DNA from: an uncultured Bacteroidales bacterium | GTDB taxonomy: Bacteria > Bacteroidota > Bacteroidia > Bacteroidales > Paludibacteraceae | DNA: 53,709 bases | Assembly: GCA_902784425.1 (NCBI GenBank) | Contig: CACZUS010000010.1 | Location: 1 to 53,709 of the forward strand | Direction of reading: 5' to 3' | Shown: positions 34,565 to 43,546 of the stretch, one piece after another | Position numbering within the stretch: position 1 is the first letter of the stretch | How the letters are laid out: each line of letters opens with the position of its first letter | Program-made: the position numbers and the translations under genes | The notes under the pieces: generated by a model | Told to the model about the DNA's origin: nothing | The model's input: the letters and a program-made list of their open reading frames with translations, nothing else | Databases searched by the model: none

Positions 34565-35743
34565 CTATAAGGAAGCGTTTAAAGCTATTGTGTAAATGTT
34601 TTCAATGTCTTTTTTCTTGAGATGGACGAAACCGCCGGTCTCACCTTCACCGATACCGAAACTTTTCACCAATAGAGGTATGTCTTCGCCTTTCGCTCCC
34701 AATTCTTTGAAATTGATTGGCATTCCGATGCTGGAAAGGAATCGTCTGAATGCGATGATACCCTCTTTTGCAGTCACTTCCGGATGTTGAAAGTTCATCT
34801 GACAACCCCAGACGCGGGTGGCTACTTGTGCGAAACGCATCACATCATGTTGCATCACATATTCCATCCATGCAGGCATGATGACAGCCAATCCTGCACC
34901 GTGTGCGCAGTCGTATAGTGCGGATAGCTCATGTTCGATACCATGGCTGTTCCAGTCTTGCTCGCGACCTACGCCTGTAATGTTGTTGTGACAAACCATA
35001 CCTGCCCACATGATGTTGGCACGAGCCTCATAGTTGTTCGGGTCTTGTATGACGCGAGGAGTCTCTTTGATCATTGTCAGCAAGATGGCTTCGCACAGGC
35101 GGTCGGTGATCTCCACCTCCTGTGTGTTGGTGAAATATCTCTCGAATGTATGAGCCATGATATCTGTTGCACCACAAGCAGTCTGATAGGCAGGAAGTGT
35201 GCAGGTGAGTTGCGGATTGAGGATAGAGAATTTTGGTCGAATGCAGTCGCCACTGGCACCTCTCTTTAGCATGCCATCCTCTTTGGTGATGACGGAGTCG
35301 CCCGAACCTTCACTACCAGCAGCAGCGATGGTTAGAACCGTTCCGATAGGAAGCGCTGTGGCAGGCTTTTTACCACTATAGAAATCCCAGAAATCACCAT
35401 CGTAAGGCACACCCATAGCAATGGCTTTAGCGGAGTCGATCACAGAACCACCACCCACAGCCAAGATGAAATCGATCTTTTCTTTTCTGCAGATCTCTAT
35501 TCCTTTGTATACAAGAGAATCGTGAGGATTCGGTTGGACTCCCCCTAATTCCACGTATGCAATACCTTCTTTCTCCAATGATTGTTTTACGCGATCTAGC
35601 AAACCAGATTTTTTAGCTGAGTTGGAACCAAAATGCAACAGGATTTTAGAACCACCATGTTTTCTGACGTATTGTCCACATTCGTTCTCTCTTTCTTTAC
35701 CGAAAACAAATTCGGTCGGACTGTAAAAATTGAAGTTTTTCAT
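34565..35743 (-). CDS. Iron-containing alcohol dehydrogenase (butanol dehydrogenase/YqhD type)
   Basis: Cytosolic NAD(P)H-dependent reductase of aldehydes to alcohols. 392 residues. GGGSVIDSAKAIA near residue 100 binds the cofactor; the metal site is seen in DIMAHTFERYFT and in EHELSALYDCAHGAGLA, with the conserved Asp and His residues. The N-terminus NFNFYSPTEFVFGKE fits the family. It is the first gene of a pair with the CotH protein. Substrate range cannot be told from sequence. Confidence 0.93.
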   Translation of the reverse strand: MKNFNFYSPTEFVFGKERENECGQYVRKHGGSKILLHFGSNSAKKSGLLDRVKQSLEKEGIAYVELGGVQPNPHDSLVYKGIEICRKEKIDFILAVGGGSVIDSAKAIAMGVPYDGDFWDFYSGKKPATALPIGTVLTIAAAGSEGSGDSVITKEDGMLKRGASGDCIRPKFSILNPQLTCTLPAYQTACGATDIMAHTFERYFTNTQEVEITDRLCEAILLTMIKETPRVIQDPNNYEARANIMWAGMVCHNNITGVGREQDWNSHGIEHELSALYDCAHGAGLAVIMPAWMEYVMQHDVMRFAQVATRVWGCQMNFQHPEVTAKEGIIAFRRFLSSIGMPINFKELGAKGEDIPLLVKSFGIGEGETGGFVHLKKKDIENIYTIALNASL

Positions 35744-35771
35744 GTTTATATAATTTCGTTCTTGATTTCTA

Positions 35772-35779
35772 CAAAGATA
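35772..35779 (-). promoter_or_regulatory. Probable -7 box of the alcohol dehydrogenase gene
   Basis: The minus strand reads TATCTTTG, an exact match to TAnnTTTG, 28 bases upstream of the start. A matching -33 element is not obvious. Confidence 0.5.
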
Positions 35780-35816
35780 CTCTTTTTTTAGAGGTGAGTT
35801 CTATAAATTCAACAAA

Positions 35817-35844
35817 AAAGGTGGATTTTTACAAACCCACCTTT
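35817..35844 (-). terminator. Terminator after the aminotransferase gene
   Basis: AAAGGTGG (35817-35824) pairs with CCACCTTT (35837-35844); on the minus strand it is followed by a T run. It ends the 35866 gene and separates it from the alcohol dehydrogenase promoter. Confidence 0.8.
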
Positions 35845-35865
35845 GATATGATTGATAAGTATTAT

Positions 35866-37065
35866 TTATTTCAAAGCAGCCAATGCGTTTTTGATACGAG
35901 AGAAAGCTTCTTTTAGGTTTTCCTCTGATGTTGCGTATGACATACGGATGCAGTCAGGGTCGCCAAATGATTCACCGCCCACGCAAGCTACATGGCCTTC
36001 CACCAATAGATACATAGCCAAATCAGAAGCAGAGTTGATTACGTCGCCCTTAGGAGTTTTCTTTCCGAAGAAAGATTTGCACTCAGGGAATACGTAGAAA
36101 GCACCATCTGGTTTGTGGCTCATATTCAAGTTTGGTATGTTTTTGATCATGTCAACAACAAGGTCGCGTCTGCGTTCGAATGCTTTTCTCATCTCTTCCA
36201 CGCAGCTTTGATCGCCAGTGTAAGCAGCTTCTGCCGCTTTTTGTGTGATGGAGCAGCATCCAGAAGTATATTGACCTTGAAGTTTGTTGCAAGCTTTAGC
36301 AATCCATTCAGGAGCGGCAATCCAACCAAGACGCCATCCAGTCATTGCATATCCTTTAGAAACACCGTTAACGATGATGACACGATCTTTGATTTCAGCA
36401 AATTGAGCGATACTTTCGTGCTTTCCGATGTAATTGATGTGCTCGTAAATCTCATCAGCCAAGATGTAAACATTAGGATGTTTAGCTAAGACATCAGCAA
36501 GAGCCTTCAATTCGCTTTTAGAATAGACGCTACCCGTTGGGTTAGAAGGAGAGCATAAAATTAGCAATTTTGTCTTTGGTGTAATAGCAGCCTCTAATTG
36601 AGCAGGAGTCATTTTGAAGTTTTGGTCCATACCAGCCTTGACGATGACGCAAGAACCTTCAGCCAATTTCACCATTTCAATGTAGCTAACCCAGTAAGGA
36701 GCAGGTATAATCACTTCGTCACCTTTGTTTACTAAACAAAGAACAGCATTACAAACTGATTGTTTAGCACCACCTGATACGATAATCTGACTAGCTTCAT
36801 AGTCCAAACCGTTCTCTTTCTTCAACTTCTCAACAATAGCTTTTCTTAAAGGCATAAAACCTGGCACTGGAGAATAGAAAGAGAAATTGTCGCTGATAGC
36901 TTTTTGTGCAGCTGCCTTGATGTGATCAGGTGTATTGAAATCAGGTTCACCTACACTTAAATTAATTACATCAATGCCTTGAGCTTTCAACTCTTGACTT
37001 TTTTGCGACATAGCCAACGTTGCAGATGGAGCAAGTGCGGCTATACGATCTGATACTTGATTCAT
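35866..37065 (-). CDS. Aspartate-type aminotransferase (class I, PLP-dependent)
   Basis: 399 residues of the AspB/AspC group Ib. INLSVGEPDFNTPDHI near residue 35, LCSPSNPTGS near 170, and the PLP-lysine loop NGVSKGYAMTGWRLGW near 235 are all present, as is the C-terminal Arg in RMSYATS. It transfers amino groups between an amino acid (Asp, possibly aromatic) and 2-oxoglutarate. It is transcribed divergently from iorB from a well-formed promoter, and a terminator follows. Confidence 0.92.
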   Translation of the reverse strand: MNQVSDRIAALAPSATLAMSQKSQELKAQGIDVINLSVGEPDFNTPDHIKAAAQKAISDNFSFYSPVPGFMPLRKAIVEKLKKENGLDYEASQIIVSGGAKQSVCNAVLCLVNKGDEVIIPAPYWVSYIEMVKLAEGSCVIVKAGMDQNFKMTPAQLEAAITPKTKLLILCSPSNPTGSVYSKSELKALADVLAKHPNVYILADEIYEHINYIGKHESIAQFAEIKDRVIIVNGVSKGYAMTGWRLGWIAAPEWIAKACNKLQGQYTSGCCSITQKAAEAAYTGDQSCVEEMRKAFERRRDLVVDMIKNIPNLNMSHKPDGAFYVFPECKSFFGKKTPKGDVINSASDLAMYLLVEGHVACVGGESFGDPDCIRMSYATSEENLKEAFSRIKNALAALK

Positions 37066-37155
37066 TTTTCTTTATTGATAATTATGTTTACTTTCGTTTT
37101 AAGATACTGAAAAACAATATTTTAACTTTTGTTTTCTTCCTTTTTTTTCAATTTG

Positions 37156-37186
37156 CAAATTTATAAAAAAATATTATTCGTGCAAA
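37156..37186 (-). promoter_or_regulatory. Promoter of the aspartate-type aminotransferase gene
   Basis: Minus-strand TAAATTTG (37156-37163) and TTTG (37183-37186), 19 bases apart: a full Bacteroidota promoter. The leader would be about 85 bases. Confidence 0.75.
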
Positions 37187-37234
37187 AAGATTATAAAGAA
37201 ACTATTTTGCTTACATTTTGTCTGATTTTTTTCT

Positions 37235-37242
37235 TACCTTTG
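37235..37242 (+). promoter_or_regulatory. Probable -7 box of the iorB operon
   Basis: TACCTTTG matches TAnnTTTG. Upstream TTTTG runs are present but not at the ideal distance. The leader of about 100 bases contains a 16-codon frame (37285-37335, MERFFGELIMVEVKQV) ending 13 bases before iorB. Confidence 0.5.
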
Positions 37243-37348
37243 CAAAGAACGAAGTACTTTCTGTTGTATATTTCCAATTTTGACATGGAAAGGTTCTTTG
37301 GAGAATTAATTATGGTTGAAGTTAAACAAGTTTAAAGATTATAGAAAA

Positions 37349-37924
37349 ATGAAGACCGATATAATATTGTCAGGTGTAGGCGGACAAGGTATTTTGTCTA
37401 TTGCTGCTGTCATTGGCGAAGCAGCTGTGAAGAATAATTTATATATGAAGCAAGCCGAGGTTCACGGAATGAGTCAGCGTGGTGGAGACGTGCAGTCTAA
37501 CTTGCGTATCTCAGACCAACCTATCGCATCTGATTTGATAGCAAAGGGTTCTGCCGATTTGATTATCTCATTGGAACCAATGGAGGCTCTTCGTTATTTA
37601 CCTTATTTGAAAGAGAATGGGTGCGTAGTGACCAATAGTGCTCCACTTATCAATATTCCTGATTATCCTTCCATTGATGAGGTGCTTGCTGAAGTTAAGA
37701 AAGTGAAGAATCATGTTATTATTGATGTTGATTCTATTGCAAAAGAGGTAGGATCTCCACGTGTTTCAAACATCGTGATGTTGGGTGCTTCCCTTCCTTT
37801 CTTGGGTATTCCTTCTGAGATGGTAGAGGAGGGTATTCGCTCTATCTTTGCTCGTAAGGGAGAAGATATCGTTAACATGAACTTAAAGGCATTGGCAGCA
37901 GGAAAGTCTGCTTCTGGTAAATAA
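37349..37924 (+). CDS. iorB: Indolepyruvate:ferredoxin oxidoreductase, beta subunit
   Basis: Gamma-domain type subunit that works with a large TPP subunit (IorA) to oxidise aryl pyruvates made by transamination of aromatic amino acids. 191 residues starting TDIILSGVGGQGILSIAAVIG, then EVHGMSQRGGDVQSNLR, both family signatures. The ATG at 37349 is chosen from this conserved start. The iorA gene is not in the window, though it is usually next to iorB; the partner must be elsewhere. It heads an operon with DUF4293, GNAT and aminotransferase genes. Confidence 0.88.
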   Translation: MKTDIILSGVGGQGILSIAAVIGEAAVKNNLYMKQAEVHGMSQRGGDVQSNLRISDQPIASDLIAKGSADLIISLEPMEALRYLPYLKENGCVVTNSAPLINIPDYPSIDEVLAEVKKVKNHVIIDVDSIAKEVGSPRVSNIVMLGASLPFLGIPSEMVEEGIRSIFARKGEDIVNMNLKALAAGKSASGK

Positions 37925-37952
37925 TAAAAATAAGAATAATTGGTCTACTGAT

Positions 37953-38480
37953 ATGTTACAGCGTATTCAAACATTGTACATTGCCATTGCTTTTGCTTTG
38001 ACATTCCTTTTGTTGTATGTTCCTATGGCTGATTTGGATATGACAGGTCTAACCTCTGCTGCAGGAACCGTTTTGGCTGAGAAATATTCATATACGGCTG
38101 TTGGTGTAAAACAATATTTTACCGATCCCAACTTTAATGGACCTACAAGTGGTTATCTTTATCATTCTGTGGCTTTGATGATTCTTGTAATTCTTATCCT
38201 GCTGATTGATATTTTTATCATATTGCTCTTTAAGAAAAGAATCCTTCAAATGAGAGTGTGCGTCTTCAATATCATGTTGAACGTGGGTATTTATGCTCTC
38301 TTCTTTCTGTTTGTCATGAAAACTTCATCAGAAATATCTTCATCCGTGGGCGTTTCTACACCGATGAATTATCACTTGTCTTTGATATTCCCTGTGATTA
38401 GTTGCGGTCTTACTTATTTGGCTATTCGTGCCATTGGTAAGGATGAAGCATTGGTTCGTTCACTTGATAGAATACGCTAA
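37953..38480 (+). CDS. DUF4293 membrane protein
   Basis: 175 residues with four predicted membrane helices (about 5-25, 70-90, 100-120 and 130-155). The start MLQRIQTLYIAIA is typical of DUF4293, a Bacteroidota-specific family without known function. The last base of its stop codon is the first base of the next start (overlap ATAATG type), so translation is coupled to the acetyltransferase gene. Confidence 0.85.
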   Translation: MLQRIQTLYIAIAFALTFLLLYVPMADLDMTGLTSAAGTVLAEKYSYTAVGVKQYFTDPNFNGPTSGYLYHSVALMILVILILLIDIFIILLFKKRILQMRVCVFNIMLNVGIYALFFLFVMKTSSEISSSVGVSTPMNYHLSLIFPVISCGLTYLAIRAIGKDEALVRSLDRIR

Positions 38481-38995
38481 TGAATTTTGTAGGAGAAATA
38501 ATAACACTTCGTGCCGTTGAGCCTTCTGATGTGGATCTGCTCTATAAATGGGAGAATGATGCTACATTGTGGGGCGAGGGTAGTGCTATTGCTCCGTATT
38601 CTAAATTTCATTTGCAATCGTATGTGAAAACAGCTGGTGATATTTTTTCTTTGCGCCAGATGCGATTGATGATTGTTTCCAATCAAGACCAAGCCACGGT
38701 CGGTTGTGTTGACCTAATCGATTTCGAACCTCGCTTTGCAAGGGCTGAGGTGGCTGTCTTGGTCGATACTCCTTATCAGAATAAAAGGTATGCAACGGAG
38801 GCTTTACGTCTCATAAAGAATTATGCTTTCCATTTCCTTTGCCTACACCAGTTGTATGCGTATGTTGGAGAGTTTAATAATGCCTCCCTTCGCCTATTCT
38901 CTTCTGCAGGTTTTCAGAAAACAGTATTGCTGAAAGAGTGGTATCGCGATGAGGATTGGAAAAATTGTTGGTTGATGCAATTGATTAATGAATAA
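38480..38995 (+). CDS. GNAT-family N-acetyltransferase
   Basis: 171 residues of the RimJ/RimL-like GNAT type. It opens with ITLRAVEPSDVDLLYKWEND, and the acetyl-CoA loop region is YQNKRYATEALRLI, followed by HQLYAYVGEFNNASLRLFSSAGF, the usual end of the fold. Target (protein N-terminus, amino acid or antibiotic) unknown. One-base overlap with the preceding DUF4293 gene and 11 bases before the aminotransferase gene. Confidence 0.9.
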   Translation: MNFVGEIITLRAVEPSDVDLLYKWENDATLWGEGSAIAPYSKFHLQSYVKTAGDIFSLRQMRLMIVSNQDQATVGCVDLIDFEPRFARAEVAVLVDTPYQNKRYATEALRLIKNYAFHFLCLHQLYAYVGEFNNASLRLFSSAGFQKTVLLKEWYRDEDWKNCWLMQLINE

Positions 38996-39006
38996 AAATT
39001 ATAGAT

Positions 39007-40302
39007 ATGTTAGATAAGAATGTGGTGAAATCGGTGATTGATAGTCTCAATTTGCCAGATTTTAGTAAGGCTACAATTCGTGAAATTGTAACGATTGCCA
39101 ATAAGGTGGAAGCCTTGACGGGAGAGAAATATGTTCGTATGGAGATGGGTGTGCCTGGCTTCGCTCCTGATAAGATTGGAACGAAGGCTGAGATAGAAGC
39201 TCTTCAGGCGGGTGTTGCCTCCAAATATCCTATGCTGGATGGTCATCCTGAATTGAAAAAACAGGCTTCTCGTTTTGTGAAGGCTTTTATTGACGTGGAT
39301 GTTAATCCAGAAGGTTGCGTTCCTGTTTCGGGTTCCATGCAAGGTACGTATGCCTCTTTCTTGGTTTCCGGTCAATGTGATAAAAAGAAAGATACGGTCT
39401 TGTTTATCGATCCTGGATTTCCTGTTCAAAAGACTCAATTGTTAGTATTGGGTATGAAGTATGAATCCTTCGATATGTTCCAATACAGAGGTAAGGAACT
39501 AATCGATAAGGTGGAGAGCTATTTGAAAAAAGGAAACATCTGTAACATCATCTATTCTAATCCGAACAACCCTTCATGGTTCTGCTTAACTGAAGAGGAG
39601 TTGAAAGGTATTGGTGAATTGGCTACTAAATACGATGTAATTGTGATGGAGGATTTGGCTTACTTCGCTATGGATTTCCGTAAAGATTTAAGTCAACCAT
39701 ACAAAGCACCTTTCCAACCAACCGTGGCTAAGTATACCGATAATTATATCTTGTTAATCTCTGGCTCTAAAGCATTCAGCTATGCTGGTCAACGTATTGG
39801 TGTGACTGCCATCTCAAATAAGATTTTCCATCGTTTCTACCAAGGCTTGGCCGACCGCTATACCATTGGTGAGTTTGGTATGATCTTCGTCAACAGAATT
39901 CTTTATGTTCTTTCATCGGGTACTTCCCATTCAGCACAATATGCTTTGGCTGCTATGTTTAAAGCTGCTTGTGATGGTGAATACAACTTCTTGGAGACTG
40001 TTCGCGAATACGGAAATCGCGCTGCTAAAATGAAAAAGATATTTACTGATAATGGTTTCCATATCGTTTATGATAAGGACATCGACCAAAATATCGGTGA
40101 TGGTTTCTACTTCACAGTTGGTTATAAGGATATGAAGGGTGGCGATTTGATGTATAAACTGCTCTTCTATGGTATCAGTGCCATTAGCTTGGATACCACG
40201 GGTAGTAAGCAACAGGGATTGCGCGTTTGCACCTCCTTCATTAAAGATAACCAATACGAAGATCTTCAAAATCGATTGGCTGAATTCGCTAAAGAAAACT
40301 AA
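39007..40302 (+). CDS. PLP-dependent aminotransferase, class I/II
   Basis: 431 residues. VRMEMGVPGF near 43, YSNPNNPSWFC near 180 and the PLP-lysine segment SGSKAFSYAGQRIG near 250 mark an aminotransferase fold type I. It differs from the 35866 enzyme in sequence and length and belongs to another subgroup common in Bacteroidota; the substrate is not known. Location in the iorB operon suggests it may supply 2-oxoacids to the ferredoxin-linked enzyme, by inference. A terminator follows. Confidence 0.88.
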   Translation: MLDKNVVKSVIDSLNLPDFSKATIREIVTIANKVEALTGEKYVRMEMGVPGFAPDKIGTKAEIEALQAGVASKYPMLDGHPELKKQASRFVKAFIDVDVNPEGCVPVSGSMQGTYASFLVSGQCDKKKDTVLFIDPGFPVQKTQLLVLGMKYESFDMFQYRGKELIDKVESYLKKGNICNIIYSNPNNPSWFCLTEEELKGIGELATKYDVIVMEDLAYFAMDFRKDLSQPYKAPFQPTVAKYTDNYILLISGSKAFSYAGQRIGVTAISNKIFHRFYQGLADRYTIGEFGMIFVNRILYVLSSGTSHSAQYALAAMFKAACDGEYNFLETVREYGNRAAKMKKIFTDNGFHIVYDKDIDQNIGDGFYFTVGYKDMKGGDLMYKLLFYGISAISLDTTGSKQQGLRVCTSFIKDNQYEDLQNRLAEFAKEN

Positions 40303-40322
40303 TTTGTTTTTTCCTATACTTG

Positions 40323-40357
40323 AAAGGCTGTCCATTTTGATGGATGGCCTTTTTTTG
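40323..40357 (+). terminator. Terminator after the iorB operon
   Basis: AAAGGCTGTCCAT (40323-40335) pairs with ATGGATGGCCTTT (40340-40352), with two G-T wobbles, followed by a T run. Confidence 0.88.
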
Positions 40358-40383
40358 CTCCTCGAAAGTTTCTTCCCCTATTA

Positions 40384-40414
40384 TTTGTATGGAATGGAAA
40401 TTTTATTACTTTTG
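40384..40414 (+). promoter_or_regulatory. Promoter of the stand-alone ATPase gene
   Basis: TTTG (40384-40387) and TACTTTTG (40407-40414) are 19 bases apart. Transcription would start near 40421, about 20 bases before the chosen ATG at 40444. Confidence 0.78.
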
Positions 40415-40443
40415 CATTATTATAAAATAATAATTTTTTGAAT

Positions 40444-41568
40444 ATGCAGTCTAATCCATTTATAATCAGCGGTTATGTCTCTTCTGAATATTTCTGTGAT
40501 AGGGAAGCGGAGACGGAACGTCTATTGCATGAGGTTGAAAATGGCAATAATGTGGCGATTATAGCTACCCGCAGAATGGGAAAGAGTGGTTTGATTAGAC
40601 ATACCTTTCAGCGAAAGGAGGTCTCATCGAATTATTATACCTTCTTTGTGGATATCTATTCGACTAGGTCGTTACGTGAGTTTGTCTTTATGTTGAGTCG
40701 AGAGATATTAGAGAAACTGAAACCTTATGGGATGAAGGCGTTGCAAGGCTTTTGGAACAGTGTTAAGTCATTGCAAACGGGTATATCGTTTAGTCCGATG
40801 GGGGAGCCCTCCTTTAATTTTCAGTTGGGTGATTTGCGGCAATCGGAGAATACGTTGGATGAGATTTTCAACTATTTAAAACATGCAGACCGACCATGTC
40901 TGGTGGCGATTGATGAGTTTCAGCAGATAGCTACTTATCCAGAGAAGAATGTGGAGGCTTTGTTACGATCATACGTACAGCAGTGCTCGAATGCGAGGTT
41001 TATCTTTTCGGGTAGTCAGCGTCATACGATGGGGGTTATGTTTTCTAGTCCGGCAAGACCATTCTTTCAAAGTGTGTCCATGATGCATTTGGAGGCAATT
41101 GATGAAGAGAAATACAAACTCTTTGCTTGCAATCATTTTGAAAAAAATGGTAAAAAGTTGCAACCTGAAGTTGTTTCGGAGGTGTTTCGTATTGCACAGG
41201 GAATCACATGGTATGTTCAGAAACTTTTCAATACGCTATATGCTAAGACGGCGAAGGGGGAGACATGTACGAAAGAGATGGTTCAATCATCATTGGATGA
41301 GATTCTTTCGACTATGGATTATACCTATCGGGAGACTCTATTCCGTATGCCAGAAAAACAGAAAGAGGTGTTTATTGCCATTGCCAAAGAGGGGCATGCC
41401 AAATCAATCACTTCTGGGGCCTTCATTCATAAGTATCGTTTGCCCTCCTCCAGTATGGTTCAGTCGGCTGTGAAGGGATTATTGGAACGTGATTATCTTA
41501 CGTATGAGCAGGGAGAGTATTCAGTGTACGATCTCTTTTTGACGTATTGGATTCAAAAAAATTATTAA
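40444..41568 (+). CDS. Stand-alone P-loop ATPase (archaeal-ATPase/AAA group)
   Basis: 374 residues. NPFIISGYVSSEYFCDRE is a typical start of this family, followed by Walker A VAIIATRRMGKS (37-48) and Walker B VAIDEFQQ with D157-E158. A winged-helix-like C-terminal part (about 290-374, SSSMVQSAVKGLLERDYL) follows. The group is multicopy in Bacteroidota and has no firm role. ATG 40444 is preferred over TTG 40438 because of family starts. It is unrelated in detail to the DUF4143 and DUF1703 ATPases elsewhere in the window. Confidence 0.85.
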   Translation: MQSNPFIISGYVSSEYFCDREAETERLLHEVENGNNVAIIATRRMGKSGLIRHTFQRKEVSSNYYTFFVDIYSTRSLREFVFMLSREILEKLKPYGMKALQGFWNSVKSLQTGISFSPMGEPSFNFQLGDLRQSENTLDEIFNYLKHADRPCLVAIDEFQQIATYPEKNVEALLRSYVQQCSNARFIFSGSQRHTMGVMFSSPARPFFQSVSMMHLEAIDEEKYKLFACNHFEKNGKKLQPEVVSEVFRIAQGITWYVQKLFNTLYAKTAKGETCTKEMVQSSLDEILSTMDYTYRETLFRMPEKQKEVFIAIAKEGHAKSITSGAFIHKYRLPSSSMVQSAVKGLLERDYLTYEQGEYSVYDLFLTYWIQKNY

Positions 41569-41618
41569 TGCGAAAGAATACAATAATTCATTTGTGAACA
41601 CACTAGTTTATTAATAAT

Positions 41619-43469
41619 ATGGCACATAAAAATTCACATACCATAGTTGCACTTCTACTGCTTTTCACCGCTTTTTTGTTGCCAACGGTGAAAGCCGACG
41701 ATGCGATTTATACTCTTCAGGGGGAGACGTTGATTATTAAAGAGGGGGTGACAGAACTGACTCGGGATGATATTCTAGAAGCAAGAGATTATACCAAAGT
41801 TCATCTTCCCTCTTCATTAAGGGAAATAAAAAGTAAAACATTTTATTATTGTACTTCATTAAGAAGCATAAACTTGCCTTCTTCTCTAGTTAAAATAGGG
41901 GACTCTGCTTTTTTTTATTGCGAACAATTGGAACACATTAACGTGCCTGTTACATTATATAAAATAGGAGTTGATGCGTTTGCGGGTTGTGAGAAAATAA
42001 ACAAGTTGATATACTACGACGATGGTTCTCGATGTTATGGCTGGGTCGGTAATGGAAGTCGTTGCCCAAAGAAAATTGTCATACCTAGAGGAGTAGTTGC
42101 TATTGACGACCGTGCTTTTTGTCGCCCTTGTGAAGTGGAACGTGTTGTTTTACCTGAAGGTTTAATAAGCATCGGAAGTTGTGCGTTTCCATATACATTA
42201 AGAGATATTAATATTCCCAAATCTGTTGAATACATAGGTGATAATGCAATCAATATTATGGAAAGTTTTGGTTGCACAAAAGTTGATAAAAAATCGAAAC
42301 TCTTATTGTATGCCAATGGTACTAAATGTTACGGATGGGTCGGAAGTCATGATGATTGTCCAGAGAATCTGGTCATTCCCGAAGGTGTTACTTATATTAA
42401 TAAAGAAGCGTTTTCCTATAATAATGTCATTAAAAAGATAGTCTTTCCTGAAAGTCTGAGAAATATCAACGATCAGGTTTGTGGACAATGTTTTGATTTG
42501 GAAACTGTTGTTCTGTCTAAAAAACTCAAAACGATAGGTCAGCGAGCCTTCTCGTCATGTGAAAACTTGAAGAATGTTAATGTCCCTAGCAAATGTGAAA
42601 TTAAAGAAGGCGCTTTTGAATTATGCAAGTTTTTGAATTTCATATTATTAACCGACAATGATACGGTGTGTATAGGTTGCACTAATCGTGAGGATACTGG
42701 TAGGGTTGTTATTCCGAAAGGTGTTAAAATTATAACTGATAATGCATTCAAAGATTGTAAGATGCGAGAGGTCAACCTTCCTGATGGATTGGAATATATC
42801 GGTTCAGCCGCGTTTGAATCATGTACGGCTATCGAAGAAATTGTAATGCCTAATACAGTCTGCCGCATTGGAAATTATTCCATTTTCGGCTTATGTACTC
42901 AATTAAGAAAAGTACGACTCTCAAATTCCCTTTCTTCTATTCCTCCTAGGATGTTTTCTGGCTGTCGAAATTTGGAAACCATAGAGATTCCTAACTCAGT
43001 GAAAGAAATTGGTTCATACGCCTTCAATTCATGCGTAAACTTAAAAAGTGTAATTCTGCCTGATTCTATTGATCGTATTGAATCCCATACTTTTGATGGA
43101 TGTTCCTCTCTTGAGTATGTCAAATGGCCATCCTCTTTGAAGTATATTGATGATTATGCATTTAATGATTGTTCTCACATCAATAATAAGATTCCAAAAC
43201 AGGTGAGAGTCGCTAATAATGCATTTGGATTGGGGAAAAAATCTAGCGCAGCTAAGAATCCAGAACTTGAAAAATTAGAAAATGTTTTCGCTGTCATTTT
43301 TGCTTTGGCAATACTAATTGCTGGTGTGTGTGTTTTACATAAGGAAAAGAAATATTCATGGGGGAAATCAATTGTGGTTATTGTACTTGTTGTATCGGGT
43401 ATTATCATACTATCCCTTTTCTGTTTTGCAATGATTTTTATATGTGTTTGGGGAAATTATCACGGCTAA
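41619..43469 (+). CDS. BspA-type leucine-rich-repeat surface protein with C-terminal membrane anchor
   Basis: 616 residues. A signal peptide (about 1-26, ending KADD), then many LRR_5 repeats of about 23 residues (SLREIKSKTFYYCTSL, NLPSSLVKIGDSAF and so on) over residues 50-550, as in BspA adhesins. Three insertions of a special unit interrupt the repeats: SRCYGWVG, TKCYGWVG and TVCIGCTN, each followed by a VIP(K/R/E)GV strand. Two membrane helices near 560-580 and 590-612 end the protein, unlike secreted BspA proteins, so it is probably held in the inner membrane or another membrane with the repeats outside. Binding partner unknown. Confidence 0.88.
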   Translation: MAHKNSHTIVALLLLFTAFLLPTVKADDAIYTLQGETLIIKEGVTELTRDDILEARDYTKVHLPSSLREIKSKTFYYCTSLRSINLPSSLVKIGDSAFFYCEQLEHINVPVTLYKIGVDAFAGCEKINKLIYYDDGSRCYGWVGNGSRCPKKIVIPRGVVAIDDRAFCRPCEVERVVLPEGLISIGSCAFPYTLRDINIPKSVEYIGDNAINIMESFGCTKVDKKSKLLLYANGTKCYGWVGSHDDCPENLVIPEGVTYINKEAFSYNNVIKKIVFPESLRNINDQVCGQCFDLETVVLSKKLKTIGQRAFSSCENLKNVNVPSKCEIKEGAFELCKFLNFILLTDNDTVCIGCTNREDTGRVVIPKGVKIITDNAFKDCKMREVNLPDGLEYIGSAAFESCTAIEEIVMPNTVCRIGNYSIFGLCTQLRKVRLSNSLSSIPPRMFSGCRNLETIEIPNSVKEIGSYAFNSCVNLKSVILPDSIDRIESHTFDGCSSLEYVKWPSSLKYIDDYAFNDCSHINNKIPKQVRVANNAFGLGKKSSAAKNPELEKLENVFAVIFALAILIAGVCVLHKEKKYSWGKSIVVIVLVVSGIIILSLFCFAMIFICVWGNYHG

Positions 43470-43490
43470 CCATTACGATGATTCAATAAA

Positions 43491-43528
43491 AAAAAGTGTG
43501 TCAAAATTGAATTTCGACACACTTTTTT
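43491..43528. terminator. Bidirectional terminator between the LRR gene and clpC
   Basis: AAAAAGTGTGTC (43491-43502) and GACACACTTTTT (43516-43527) form a long stem with A and T tracts on both sides, between convergent genes. Confidence 0.88.
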
Positions 43529-43546
43529 AGTTTGTATGAGTTGAGG

